Below are positions 1-10,014 of a stretch of 33,762 nt of DNA, one piece after another. Position numbers and translations under genes: made by a program. Source of the stretch: Prorocentrum cordatum (lineage: Eukaryota > Sar > Dinophyceae > Prorocentrales > Prorocentraceae). Each line of letters opens with the position of its first letter. Positions within the stretch are counted from its first letter, which is position 1. The notes under the pieces were generated by a model. That model was not told the DNA's origin. It saw only the letters and a program-made list of their open reading frames with translations, and searched no databases. The stretch lies in contig CAUYUJ010004564.1 in assembly GCA_963575745.1 (NCBI GenBank), positions 35,001 through 68,762 on the forward strand. The letters run 5' to 3'.

Positions 1-126
1 TCCCTCTCTATCTCTCTTCCTGTCTCTCTCCCCGGTCTCTCCCTATCTCCACCCTCCATTTCAATTCACTCGGTCCGCCGCTGGACACATATGTAAATGC
101 AACTATACCCTGGATGGCGCCTGACC
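1..126. other. pyrimidine-rich leader, no gene seen
   Basis: The first 60 bases are almost all C and T (CTCTCT-type). The rest is mixed and holds no convincing reading frame. Confidence 0.5.
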
Positions 127-600
127 TCAAGCCCCCTCGCGTCGTCCGCGACGTTCTCCGGGCCCCCCCCCAGCGACGACCGCCCCGCAATTATGGCCAC
201 CTCCTCCAGCGCCGCCGCCTCTGCGTCGGGCCACGAGCCGAGGGACGACCATCTTCCTCCATCGAAGGCAGTGGCCATCCATCCACCCGCGGCGCCCTGA
301 CCTCCAGCTCGGCCCGCCCCGCCACCGCCACTCAGGGTCAGATGAGGAACCAATGTACGCGCCCCTTAGCCCCGCGCAGTGGCGGCGGAGGGTCTCGCCC
401 ACCCGCCGTCGCAACTCGTTAGCGCTAACGCCCAACAATGGGCCTAGGTCCGTCGCGACGATCTCAGCATGAAGACGCGTGGCGCGCGCAATGACGTCGA
501 GGCTATCGCTCGGGGCATATTCCCATTGTAGATCTCTGGCGGTCAGTAAAGCGGGTGGCATTGCTCGCAAGGCGAAGAAAAAATCATGCTGCGAGCCCTG
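127..600 (-). CDS. hypothetical exon, possible continuation of the 543-1673 frame
   Basis: Reading down the minus strand from about 590, the frame gives a non-repetitive, protein-like stretch that includes ARDLQWEYAPSDSL, ATRLHAEIVATDLG and ANELRRRVGETLRRH. It becomes Gly/Arg-rich after about 330 and stops at 127. It overlaps the end of the upstream Ala-rich frame, which stops at 543. The two frames could be joined by a one-base change in the T6 run near 584-590, or by an intron. The overlap suggests either a sequencing or decay frame shift, or two exons of one gene. I do not recognise the family. The opposite-strand frames here are low-complexity and look like shadows. Confidence 0.35.
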   Translation of the reverse strand, partial: QGSQHDFFFALRAMPPALLTARDLQWEYAPSDSLDVIARATRLHAEIVATDLGPLLGVSANELRRRVGETLRRHCAGLRGAYIGSSSDPEWRWRGGPSWRSGRRGWMDGHCLRWRKMVVPRLVARRRGGGAGGGGHNCGAVVAGGGPGERRGRREGA

Positions 601-1673
601 AGGATGCCCCTCTCGGAGGGATTCCTCAGGGCCCCTTCTTCTCCTGTCGTGGCTCCCCGCGCGCGGCGCGACAATGCCGCCCGAAAAACAGACCGCCTGA
701 AGCTCGCGTCGTTCTTCTGGAGCGAGGGGGCGGGCCACCTTCCGAAAAAGGAAGCGAACGAGGACCCAGCAGTCGCTCCGCCGGCGGCCGCCGCTGTCGC
801 CGCTGCCAAGCCTGCGTCCTCCACGGGCGCTGCGTCCGCCGCGCCCACGTCCCCCACGTCGTCCTCCACCACGTCTGCCACGACGTCCGGCGCGCCTGCG
901 CCCACTGACCAGGGGGGGGCGCGCTCGGCGACCGCCGCGGGGCCAGCGGCAGCCACGCCGCCAGCCCTGGCAGCGCGGGCTGCGCCTGCCACGTGGGCTG
1001 CTGCAGCGCTGGCCGCGTCAGCCGCGCTGCTGGCCCCTCCTACAGTGCAAGCCCATCTGTCAGCGCGGTTAGCCCCAACCGCGCCAGCCACGTCAGCTCC
1101 AGCGCCTGCTGTGGCAGCTGCGTCGGCCCCCCCTCCAGCGTCTGCCCCGCTGTTAGCGTTATTAGCCCCGGCAGTCGCGTTGGTCGCAATGCCACTGTTA
1201 GCCCCAACAATGTTGAGGCAGTCGTTCAAACGACGACGCACCTGTCGTTGGCGCTGCCTGCGAGCTGCAGCGTCGCCATCATCCAGCTGGGGACTTCTGG
1301 CCAGCAGGCCTGCAGCGAACCGTGGCTCAGGCGTGGCTGCAGCGAGGCGCGGCGGCCTCGCAGGCGAGGCAGGCGAAGTGAAAGCGCGGCTGCGCACTGC
1401 GCGGACGACGCCTGGCGCCGACGACGCAGCTGCAGGCGCCAGCAGTGCAGATGCCGGCGCCGGCTCAGCGGCAGGCGCTGGCGACGCGGCAGTCCAGCGC
1501 GCGAGCCCCGGGCGGGCTGCCTGTTCCTCCGCGCCCTCGTCGTCCGACAGCAGTAGCCCCAGCAGTTGATCTCCAAGCCTGGCCCTGCTTAGCGCTGGGC
1601 GAGCTGGCCGCTGAACACCGCCATCATCGCCCGACAGCAATAGCCCCAGCAGCTCATCTCCAAGACTGGCCAT
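543..1673 (-). CDS. Ala-rich hypothetical protein with two N-terminal 30-residue repeats
   Basis: This 376-codon frame starts at an ATG and has a stop just upstream. Its N-terminus contains two copies of a 30-residue unit, seen as [15 protein letters not shown] and [15 protein letters not shown], that is a leucine core followed by an acidic tail. The middle (residues about 140-300) is dominated by Ala, Gly and Asn. The C-terminal 70 residues are basic and more complex. The plus strand is also open across 586-1569, as expected for GC-rich low-complexity DNA, so frame length alone is weak evidence. The translated repeat and the more complex ends favour the minus strand. No known domain is recognised. 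It may be one exon of a larger gene continuing into 127-600. Confidence 0.4.
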   Translation of the reverse strand: MASLGDELLGLLLSGDDGGVQRPARPALSRARLGDQLLGLLLSDDEGAEEQAARPGLARWTAASPAPAAEPAPASALLAPAAASSAPGVVRAVRSRAFTSPASPARPPRLAAATPEPRFAAGLLARSPQLDDGDAAARRQRQRQVRRRLNDCLNIVGANSGIATNATAGANNANSGADAGGGADAAATAGAGADVAGAVGANRADRWACTVGGASSAADAASAAAAHVAGAARAARAGGVAAAGPAAVAERAPPWSVGAGAPDVVADVVEDDVGDVGAADAAPVEDAGLAAATAAAAGGATAGSSFASFFGRWPAPSLQKNDASFRRSVFRAALSRRARGATTGEEGALRNPSERGILRARSMIFSSPCEQCHPLY

Positions 1674-1738
1674 CTACGCTGAGATCGCTGCGCGAGCCAA
1701 AACGGCCGCGGGGAAGCAGCGCAAGCTGCGCGGGGCGA

Positions 1739-1890
1739 CGAGGAAGAGGAGGAGGTGGTGGGAGGAGGGGGAGGAGGAGGAGGAAGGGGAGGCCGAGACA
1801 CAAGAGGCAACGGGGATTGGAGGTAGAGGAGGAGGAGGCGGAGGAGGAGGAGGAGGAGGGGGAGGAGGAGGAGGAGGAGGAGGAGGAGGA
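1739..1890. repeat. (AGG)n purine tract
   Basis: About 150 bases are almost only A and G on the plus strand, built mainly from AGG and GGA triplets. Every frame through it encodes poly-Glu/Arg/Gly or, on the other strand, poly-Ser/Pro/Leu, so frames crossing it are not taken as genes. Confidence 0.9.
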
Positions 1891-2102
1891 TGGCGGGGGC
1901 GCGGGATGCCCGCCTGCTGCGCCCCCATTGTCGCAGCGTCGCATTGGACGCCGCAACAAGGGGGAGGGGATAGCGAGGAGCGAGGGTCAGCAGCGAGCCC
2001 ACTGGGGGCCCTCTCCATGGAACCCTCCTCTTGCTCAGAGTATTGGGGGGGGGGGGCCTCTTGGGGCCGCCTTCCTGTGGGCATCGATCAATCAGATGCA
2101 GC

Positions 2103-2158
2103 GGTGGTGGTGGTGGTGGCGGTGGTGGCGGGGGGCTTAAAGACCCCTCCCCACCCCC

Positions 2159-2220
<62 letters not shown>

Positions 2221-2228
2221 ACCCCCCC
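2103..2228. repeat. (GGT)n followed by a 61-C homopolymer
   Basis: A GGT/GGC triplet tract (2103-2134) is followed by a short C-rich spacer. Then comes an uninterrupted run of 61 C (2160-2220), one A and seven more C. The minus strand is therefore a long G run, able in principle to form G-quadruplexes. Run length in such a tract is often unreliable in assemblies. Confidence 0.95.
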
Positions 2229-2261
2229 GCGCAGCACGCGCGGAAGCTCGCGCCCAAGCAC

Positions 2262-2432
2262 ATGCCCACACACAAACAACAACTACAAACACACGCGCAC
2301 ACACGCATGCACACACAAACACAACTACAAACACACACACACACACACACACCACCCCCCACCCAGGACACACACACGCGCACACGCACGCCGCACGCGC
2401 GCACGCGCACACGCACGCGCACACACATACAA

Positions 2433-2463
<31 letters not shown>

Positions 2464-2500
2464 ACGCACGCACGCACGCACGCATGCACGCACACACGCT

Positions 2501-2541
<41 letters not shown>

Positions 2542-2576
2542 AGACACAGACACACACACACACACACGCACACTTC
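2262..2576. repeat. (CA)n-rich microsatellite
   Basis: About 315 bases of CA repeats are interrupted by CAAACA, CGCA and CAGACA variants. The tract alternates purine and pyrimidine. No gene is called here. The long His/Thr or Val/Cys frames are artefacts of the repeat. Confidence 0.95.
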
Positions 2577-3540
2577 TCTCTCCGGGACGATCGATTTCGC
2601 TTCCTGGGCGGCTTTGACTAAATAATATCAATATTTTTCATAGCGGGAACGCAAAATAAAACATTGCTTCTCAGAGGAGGGCCCTGAAAGTACGCGACAA
2701 CATTTCTCAGGCAGGGCACCTCGGAGCATGTTGGAAGCCATATCTGGCGATCTGCGGTGCGGTGGGACGGAGGAGGAGGCCATCTGGGGGCGGGCATCAC
2801 TGGCGGCCCTCGTCCTTTCGCCATCTTGGGCAATCTTTGGCGCTCTAAAGAATCGGCCAAACCCTTGCCGCCTTATACATGTGTATGAGTATGTATATAT
2901 GTATATATATATATATATATAAGTTTGTATAGGTCCAGGGGGGGGGGGGGAGGGGGAGAGGTAAAAAACCAGGTCCAGAGGGGGGGGGGTAGGAGGGGGA
3001 GGGGTAAAAAAAACCCTCCCAAGGGGAAGAAGGAGGTTGGAAGAGGAAACTCTTTAGGCCACCTACGCCCTAAAGGGCCGGTGGGATTCGCTAGTAGTAG
3101 ACAGACCACCTGCGGCCAGAGGGCGGCGGCAATTGTCGCGGTGGCGTTGGAGCGGCGGCACTGGTGGCGGGAGCGGCGGCAGTGGCGGTAGCAGAGCGGC
3201 AGTGACTGGGGCGGGGCGGCAGTGGTGGTGGTGGTGGCGGCGGCGGCGGTTGGCGGCGGCAGCGAGCAGCAGCGGCGGCGGCGGGCTGCTTCTTCGCCCT
3301 GCCCTCCCCGTGGCCCAGGTGGGCAGCGCTGGGCGGGCGCTGCTGGGCCTGCCGGCGACTGGTGGCGCGCAGGCGTCGCTCGAGAAGGCGTTGTTGCTGG
3401 GGCTAATAATCGCTGCCGCCCCCCCCCCCCCTCCCCCGCAGCAGCCGCCGCCCCCCCCCGCCTCCCATGGCGGTTGGCGGTGGCGCGGGGTCGAGGCAGG
3501 GGGGGGCGGCGGCTCGTTGGGCGGGCTAGAAGGTGGCGTG
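2577..3540. other. intergenic, simple-sequence patches
   Basis: No convincing gene is seen. The stretch holds an AT dinucleotide run (about 2895-2921), several G8-G12 runs with AGG (2938-3010), and a GGC/GGT-rich block (3120-3260). C runs lie near 3420-3460. Open frames here are Gly/Ala/Trp or Pro/Ser-rich shadows. Confidence 0.6.
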
Positions 3541-3544
3541 CGAC

Positions 3545-5164
3545 ATGCTGATCGGCGACGCCCCGGTGCCTGGGTGGTCCGATCCGCAATCGCAGCAGGA
3601 CTTGCTGGTTGGGAAAGACAAGGGGGGGCTGGTAGGTAGCTCCCCCTTAACCCTGGGCCCCTCCTCCCCCAGAGGCCGCTTGCTACCAACAACCTGGGGT
3701 AGTGGGGGCAGGATGGGCCGGCCGCCTGCTACAAACCTGGGGCTAGACATCATCCCCCCTGCCTGGCCACCTCGCGAGGACCAGCTGGAGACCCGGGTCT
3801 TGGAGGCGCTAAGCGCGGAGCACCGGCGGCGCCAGTGGGCGGCGGTGGTCGAGGAAGACCGCCGTCTCGCGGCCTTGCCGCGCGTGCACTGGCTGTCGAC
3901 TTATCCGAATAATCTCATTCCATCGAAGCTCTTGACGGGGTGGGGCATGAACTGGTGGCTCGGCGGCGTGGCGGCTGTGCAGGATAGGGCTAATAGCTTG
4001 GACTGGGACATCCTGGTGGACTGCCTCGGCGCCGGGCCTGGAGGCGGGGCGCGGCAGTGGGCGGCAGGGCTAAGGGACCCAGTCCACTTGCCAGCATCGT
4101 GGAATTACCACGGGGTCGCGCAGCAGCTGAGGGGTGCGATAAGAACCCTGGCTGCGGCGCCGCGTGGGGCTAAGGTGCTCATCTTCTGCCGCCAGGGGGA
4201 GTACCGGTCGGCGTGCGTGGCTGCTGTGTGTCTCTGCGCCATGGGGCTAATGAGGGTTGAGCAAGCGGTGCGCCTCGTGCGCGCGAGCCGCCCCCAGGCG
4301 CTCCCACCTGGCAACTCGCGCGCCATGGAGGACATCGCGAAACTCGAGAAGCTCTGGGAGAACGAGGGCGAGGCGCTAAGGCATGCGGCTGCGGCAGGCG
4401 CCACCAGGGCTCGCGGGCGGCTGGGGGGTGAGGAGGGGGAGGGAGGAGGGGGGGGGAGGAGAAGGAGGAGGAGGAGGAGGGCGACGACGACGAGGACGAG
4501 GGCGAGAACGAGAAGGACGAGGACAAGGTGGAGGAGGAGGACGAGGAGGGAGGAGGAGGAGGGAGGAGGACGAGGTGAGGAGGAGGGAGGAGGAGGAGAA
4601 GGAGGAGGAAGGGGACGAGGAGGACAAGGAGAGGGGGGAAGAGGAGGAGCAGGAACGTGAGGGGTCGGAAGAGAAATAGGAGGAGGAGGATGGGGGGAGG
4701 GAGGAGGATAAGGAGGAAGAGGACAAGGGGGATGATGACGAGGACAGGGGGGGAGGAGGAGTGGACGGGCAGGAGGAGGCGGGGGAGGAGGAAGACGATG
4801 AGAGGGGACGACGATGCGATGAGGAGGTGAAGAGGAGGAAGAGGAGGAGGGGAAAAAGAGGAGGAGGCAGATGATGAGGGGGCGTAGTTCGTTCCAGGCA
4901 GAGTGATGAGGGGGGGCCCCTGCTGCTGTCCCCCCTGTCTTCCATCTCCATCTCCTCGTCCTCCTCGTCCTCCTCGTCCTCCTCCTTCTCGTCCTCCTCG
5001 CCCCCCCCAACTTGGCTCCTCCTCCTCCCCCCCTCACCTGCTGCTGCTGCCCCCCTCCCCCAGGCTTCGACGAAGCCCAGTTGCCCTTGGGGGGGGCCGC
5101 CGTCACCGTGGCCTTCGAGCGCGGGTGCGCTCGCGTGAAGGGCGAGAGGGAGGCGGGGGGCTAA
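3545..5164 (+). CDS. tyrosine / dual-specificity phosphatase-like protein, two exons
   Basis: The frame starts at ATG 3545, with a stop a few codons upstream and an alternative GTG at 3533. Exon 1 runs to 4427. Near its end it reads LIFCRQGEYRSACVAA, matching the C-x5-R phosphate-binding loop of cysteine-dependent phosphatases, with Cys at 4187-4189 and Arg at 4205-4207. The usual His before the Cys is Phe. An Asp 37 residues upstream (4076-4078) could be the general acid. The following helix and the RASRP motif fit the dual-specificity fold. A donor G|GTGAGG at 4428 and an acceptor CCCCCAG at 5061-5063 preserve the frame (phase 1). Exon 2 adds 32 residues and stops at 5162, giving about 327 residues. 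The substrate is unknown. Upstream exons are possible. Confidence 0.6.
4428..5063 (+). other. predicted GT-AG intron filled with (AGG)n purine repeats
   Basis: The intron begins GTGAGG and ends in a pyrimidine tract with CCCCCAG. The first about 450 bases are nearly pure A/G on the transcribed sense (AGG, GAGGA, GACGA units). The last about 150 bases switch to C/T-rich sequence. Joining the two sides keeps one open frame, which is the main support. The long Glu/Arg or Ser/Pro frames inside are repeat artefacts. Confidence 0.55.
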
Positions 5165-5298
5165 GTTTCGGCGGGGCGCCGCCGCCGCGGGCGCCGCCGG
5201 AGCTAAGGTATAAGCGGACAGACGGCGCCTGGTTGCCGCAGCGAATTTGGGAGAAAAGGTGGAAGAGACATAGATAGGGAGTAAGAGGGGGGAGGAAA

Positions 5299-5330
<32 letters not shown>

Positions 5331-6438
5331 CAGGATGAGGAGCCTCCCCCTGACGACGAGACGACTACCATGCTTTTTATACCCGAAGGCTAGGGGCAAG
5401 AAACAGTACCGAGTTCAAAGGCAAACAAGACGACGCGTCAATCATCTTCTTGTGCTTTCCATCGGCGGGCTTTAGCAACACCACGCCAGTGCCCTCGCCG
5501 CCCCCCCCCCCAAAAAAAAAAAAAAAAGAGGGCCCCAGGGGGGGCATCATCTATAGGCAGGGGGATGCGCTTGTCCAAGGCAAGCGCATATTCAATTATT
5601 AAATGAGAGGAGGAGGAGCAGGAGGAGGGGCCAGGAAGAGAGAGGAGCAGGAACAGGAAGAAAGGAGCAAGTCATATGTGACTCGACATTATTTCCTGGC
5701 GCGTTCCCCCGCAGATTGGATTCCATGTGATCTTAGCCCATCCATGCGATCTTAGCCCCCATCGCGCGTTCAATTCCATTAGATCCCATGCCCCCCAGCA
5801 AGTGAATGAGAGCCCCAGGAGGGTTGAATCCTAGGTGCCAGATGCAGGTGGGCTAGGTGCCAGTTAGCGCGGTTAGACTTTCTCCCTCCCCCGCTCCTAC
5901 CCCTCCATTCCGCCCCTCCCCCATTCCATGCCTTCCCCGCGGGGCCCGCAGAGCATGGCGACGACCAGCCCGACACGCCCCGACAGTCACCGCGGGCGGC
6001 AAGCGCTCTCCCGGAAGTCTGAGCACCTCCCACGCGCACGAGGGCTATGCTGGTAATCGTGCGGACCATGATGTAACGATGGATGTCTGGGCGATGATGG
6101 TGATGAAACCTAGGACGGCGACGAATGTGGGGGACGGTGGTGACCTCCTCTCTTGCGCTGGTCGCAATGGGTCGTGTACACTCTGAAGTCGGTTGGGTTG
6201 CGCTTGCTCTCTCGTTCGGTGGCGGGGCCGTGAATCACCGCGCGCCCACGGGCCGCGTGCCCCTGCGCGTGGCCTCAGGAAGAAGACGGCACCGCTAGAA
6301 AACGACGCCGTCGAGCCGCCAGACCGATGCCGACGGCGACCGACGGAGCCCGACGGAGCCCGACGGCCAGCCCAGCACAATGGCCGGGGACAGGGCGTCA
6401 GCCACATACGACGAGGCTCGGAAGAGGGCACGCCCTCA
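5165..6438. other. intergenic region, short repeats only
   Basis: No convincing gene is seen. An alternative frame continues past the stop at 5162 to 5277 and reads RYKRTDGAWLPQRIWEK. It might be lost coding sequence, because a single-base change in the G6 run at 5155-5160 would connect it. Other contents are a GGA tract (5285-5335), a C11-A16 homopolymer junction (5501-5527), and an 18-base direct repeat around GATCTTAGCCC (5726-5760). The first cluster of the GCCCGACGGA satellite lies near 6337-6372. Confidence 0.5.
6337..6372. repeat. GCCCGACGGA satellite, cluster 1
   Basis: Three consecutive copies of a 10-bp unit (GACGGAGCCC and variants) lie just beyond the 3' end of the minus-strand gene at 6439-8445. 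The same unit, in the same orientation, recurs near 8.7, 9.25, 9.6-9.95, 11.3, 11.6-11.7 and 14.1-14.4 kb. Confidence 0.7.
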
Positions 6439-8445
6439 CTACCACTTTTTGAACAAGTTTGCCATGCATTTCTTCGAGTCCGCCTGCGAGCCCGAGCTCT
6501 TGGAGCCTGAGGCCTGCCCACTCTTGGCCATGCTCTGGGGGCACACCTTCTTCCTCCACTCCTCCACGTTCGACGCCTCCTCGGGGCCCAGCAGCCACCC
6601 GTGCACCAGCAGCGGCTTCAGCGTCTTCATGTTCACCTGCTCGTTCTTGTCCGCCTTGGACTTCACGTCGGCATATATGGCCAGAGCGGCGTCTTTCCCG
6701 CGCAGGGTAGTAGCTGGCTGCCCCTCCTCCGGCGCCCCCGGGGCGTCGCAGAACAAAGCCAAAGCGTCGCGAATCTTGGTTTCGATGCCCGCGTTGGCCC
6801 CCAGGTCGAGCTTCGGCGGGCGGCCATTCTTCATCGCCTTCACGTACTCGAGGGTGTTCTGCTGAATCTTCAAGGCCCCCAACCCGCACCACGACGCCAA
6901 CTTGGAAGTGCCCAGCGACGTCAACGCCACCGCGGACTCTGCCAGACTCGGGTAAGCCTCAATGTCAACGCACGCGAGGATGCTCTGCTTGAACCGTTCC
7001 TCGGCCGGCTCCCCCATGAAGCGCTCCAAGTAAGGCTTCTCCACCCTGTCAATATATTTGTCGACGGACTTCAGGAACTTCCCGTGGGTCTTGAACACGT
7101 CGGAGATCTGCTGGGCAGTGGGGTTCTCCACGTCGGCGAGGTACTTCATGCACGCGTTCCTGGCCAATTTGGAGTCTGCCACGGCATCGGCGGCGACAGT
7201 CGCCCCAGGGTAGGACACATCCTTCGGCGCCAGGTCCTTCTCGCAGAAGATGTTCGGCAACACCTCGGTCTCGACCCCGATGGTCTTCTTCATGGCGTCA
7301 ACCCTCACGTTCCACTCGTCCAAGATGCTCGTGCTCTTGGTTTTGACGTCCTCGCGGCGGTACCTATAGGCAATATCCCTGGGCTCGTGCACGTCGACGG
7401 GATCTTTGCCGATACTCGTCACGGACTGGATGAAGCGCTCCTTCTCCTGCGCGATCGCCTGCTTCGTTATCGGGTTGACGGCGAGCAAGGCCCTCATGGA
7501 AGTGTCGATCAAGGACCCCACGTCCCCCTCCGCCAACTCCTGGTAGCCCGGCGCAAAGAGCTGCTGGGCCAGGTCGTGGCCGTGCCGCAAGAGCTGGTTC
7601 AGCTCCTCCTTCACGTCCGCCCACTTCTTCTTGCAAGACATGCAAGCTCGCAAAGCCTCGGCCGGGAGGACGAGGGAAGCAACTGCACCGTGCCTGTCGC
7701 ACCACTCGCGAGGAGTCAGGTCGTTGTCCACGAACGCCAGAGATTTCATGAGGGTTTTCTCGAAGTGCTTCTTCATGACTTTCACCTCCGCCTCGTACTT
7801 GACGTCCACGCCGGTCCGCTTCAGGTAGTCCACGACGGCAAGAACGAACTCTGTCCGGCCCACCGTCCCCGACGAATTGACGTCCAAGGTTGCCCTCAGG
7901 ATGGCAACGAGACTATTCTGGTTTACCTCGCCCATGGTCTCCAAGAGCAAGCTGATGCCGTCGTAGTCCCTCTTCTTCTCGTGCAACCCAGCCAACGCGT
8001 CCTCCAAGTTTGCCGGGATGGGCTGCGACTCGTCCTACACGTTGAGCATCTGGGCGGCCTCCGACGACCCATACAAGGACTTCAGGCGCAAGAAGTAGTA
8101 CTTTCCAAACGTGATCTTCTCTCTGCCCTCCATCACCGCCTGCTTGTCGCGGGTGATCTGCTCGCGCAAGGTCACGTTGTTCCTCAGGGTGGTGTCGATT
8201 CTGGCGGTCTCCCAACCTTTGAAGTTATCCTGGATGCACTTCGCGACCTTCTGCTCGAGAGCGGGGCTGGAGCCTTTGCCAGTGGCCTTTTTGGTTTTCC
8301 CGGCGCTCTGGGCGAAGTGCACGTCGACCAAGGCGCTGTCCGGGGGGAGCTCCGCCTTGGCCTTCTTGGGAGGCGGGGTGGCGTGTACGTGAGGGCCGCC
8401 GCCCTTCCTCTTGGCCTGTGTCGCCTTGGCGATCTTGGGGGCCAT
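6439..8445 (-). CDS. EF-hand-motif hypothetical protein, one in-frame TAG
   Basis: From ATG 8445 the frame is open for 136 codons, meets a TAG at 8037-8035, then continues in the same frame for 531 codons to a TAG at 6441-6439. Both halves are compositionally protein-like and there is no frame change, so they look like one protein of about 667 residues. The N-terminus is Lys/Ala-rich and basic. Residues about 188-199 read DVNSSGTVGRTE, a match to the 12-residue EF-hand calcium loop (D1, N3, S5, G6, V8, E12) flanked by helical sequence. Only one loop is clear. The rest, rich in charged helices, is unrecognised. The TAG could be a nonsense mutation, a sequencing error, or a stop removed or tolerated in the transcript. 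The lack of introns over 2 kb would fit a retrocopy. Confidence 0.65.
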
Positions 8446-8699
8446 TCTCTGGACCAGGAGAGTACGGAGTGCAGGTGTACGCAAGCTCGCTCGAGAAAAA
8501 ATGGCTATGGCGATGGGGTGGCGTGTCTAGCCATGCTAATGGCACTGCTGTTGGTGCATGCGTGGACGTGGCGATGACGGTGGCCATGGTGATGCGTGGT
8601 GATGACTGTGGCGTTGGTGATTGTCGTGGTGGTGGTGCGACGAGGGATGGTGACGCGATTCACTCGCATGCCCCTGCTCGCAAAGAGTGCGAAGTGCCA

Positions 8700-8756
8700 C
8701 ACAGCGATGCTCTGCGCAAGCCCGACGGACCCCGACGGGGCCCAACGGGGACCTCG
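8700..8756. repeat. GCCCGACGGA satellite, cluster 2
   Basis: A short degenerate run of the 10-bp unit (GCCCGACGGACCCCGACGGG) lies about 260 bp upstream of the minus-strand gene start at 8445. Confidence 0.55.
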
Positions 8757-8843
8757 AATTACAGATGCTGGCCGTTCCCTCGCAGCTGGGCGCCCCAGGA
8801 CCCGCGCTTTGAAACCGCCCCGCAATTGTTTGGAGAATTGTCT

Positions 8844-8963
8844 GCCGGATTTCTCGGCGAAGTTTCGGCCGGATTTTTCGGTGGAGTTTCTGCCGGATTT
8901 TTCCGTGAAGTTTGCGCCGGAATTTGCCCTGCAGACCCTGCCGGATTTTGTGGTGAAGTTTTC
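8844..8963. repeat. 24-bp tandem repeat, five units
   Basis: The core GCCGGATTT or GCCGGAATT recurs at 8844, 8868, 8892, 8916 and 8940, an exact 24-bp period. The minus strand is open and would encode an 8-residue repeat of the form KSGRNFTE. Partly inverted copies of the TTCCGTGAAGTT element follow at about 8996-9035. The repeat may be coding or simply a minisatellite. Confidence 0.8.
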
Positions 8964-9249
8964 CGTGAAGTTTTTTACAAATCGAATCGTTACTTGAAAA
9001 ACTTCACGCGGAACTTCACTGGAAACTTCGCTGCCGCTCCCCCCCCTCCCGCATGAATCCCCAATCCCTGGGTCTCCTAGGGGTTCCTCGGGCGCTCGGC
9101 ACGCATGGCCGCCGCCCGCTGAAGCGCGGCCGGCGGGGCCCCCACCAATGCGGGGGCGAGCCCAGGAGACTCTGACCAAGACTGCACGTCGGCCAAGGCG
9201 CCCGCGCCCGCGTACGCGGCACTCAGGCGCGTGAGAGAACTCGGAGCCA

Positions 9250-9305
9250 CGCTGGGCCCGACGGAGCCCGACGGAACCCGACGGAGCCCGACGGAGCCCG
9301 GAGAG
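9250..9305. repeat. GCCCGACGGA satellite, cluster 3
   Basis: Five near-perfect head-to-tail copies of the 10-bp unit, in plus-strand orientation GCCCGACGGA. Confidence 0.85.
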
Positions 9306-9609
9306 CACGGGGAGGGGGCAGTAGGGACATGGGCAGGCGACGGGCGGAGGGAGCCAGAGGAGTGGACCAAGGTAGACGGGGCAGGGACACTGTGGGCAAA
9401 GGGACTGAGGAAGGAATGCGGAAGACGAAGGAGCGAGCTCGATGGAGGAGCGTCTCGGAGAAAGGGGCGAGGAGAGAGTCGACGAGAACAGGTTTTCAGT
9501 CCTAGCTCAAGGACACGCGCGCGTAGAGGGGCGAGACAGAAGAAGGCGAGGGGACGGGGCGGGAGAGGGCAAAGGAGGCCGGCAAGGGGAGGAGGAGGGG
9601 GAGGGGCCA

Positions 9610-9950
9610 GAAGTGCCCGACGGAACCCGACGAGGCCCGCCAGCTCCTCACATGGCACAGTGGGCCCCAGGAGTCCCGCCGAACCCCGGCGGAGCCTTAA
9701 GGAGCTCGACGAGACCCGATCTTCTCCACATGCCCCCTTTGGGCCCGCACGGGCCCGGCGAAGCCCGACGGGGCCCGACGGAACCGAACGAGGTAACCCA
9801 CGAAACCCGAGGGGGCCCGACAGAACCGAACCGCACGGCCCGACGAAACCCGAAAGGGCCCCTGAGTCCAGGCGGAGCCCAGCCCGAACCCACAGGGCCA
9901 TCTCGAGGCCCACGGAGCCCGACAGAGCCCGACGGGGCCACGCAAGAGGG
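9610..9950. repeat. GCCCGACGGA satellite, cluster 4 (long, degenerate)
   Basis: About 340 bases are made of the same 10-bp unit in degenerate form, mixed with CCCGACGAAACCCGA variants. The end of the minus-strand frame that begins at 10962 runs into it and gives RRAPSGF-type residues, so the true exon probably ends before it. Confidence 0.75.
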
Positions 9951-10014
9951 GGGCGGCGGGGGGGCGCAAAAGCGCTCCAAGATACTGCATAGCTGGATCG
10001 CTTCCCCTGGCGAC

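Larger units (their letters stand above)
8446..10014. other. non-coding spacer with satellites
   Basis: No gene is recognised. It holds CATCGCCA/GTGGTGGTG-type short repeats (8500-8660), satellite clusters, and the 24-bp repeat at 8844-8963. Frames crossing it on the minus strand give RRAPSGSVGL-type repeats, which are translated satellite. Confidence 0.55.

Noticed and set aside
2031-2631. Long frames on both strands over the poly-C and CA tracts
   Set aside because: They encode only His/Thr, Val/Cys, Gly or Pro runs and exist solely because of the repeats.
3632-3672. A possible 41-bp GTAGGT...CCCCCAG intron in the phosphatase gene
   Set aside because: Removing it would shift the frame, and the sequence is already open without removal.
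4105-5371. Ser/Pro-rich minus-strand frames of over 300 codons
   Set aside because: They are the reverse reading of the purine-rich intron and the phosphatase exon. They have no complexity outside the repeat.
6601-8577. A 658-codon plus-strand frame
   Set aside because: It overlaps the minus-strand EF-hand-motif gene and is rich in Leu/Arg/Val/His typical of an antisense shadow. The minus frame has the motif and better composition.
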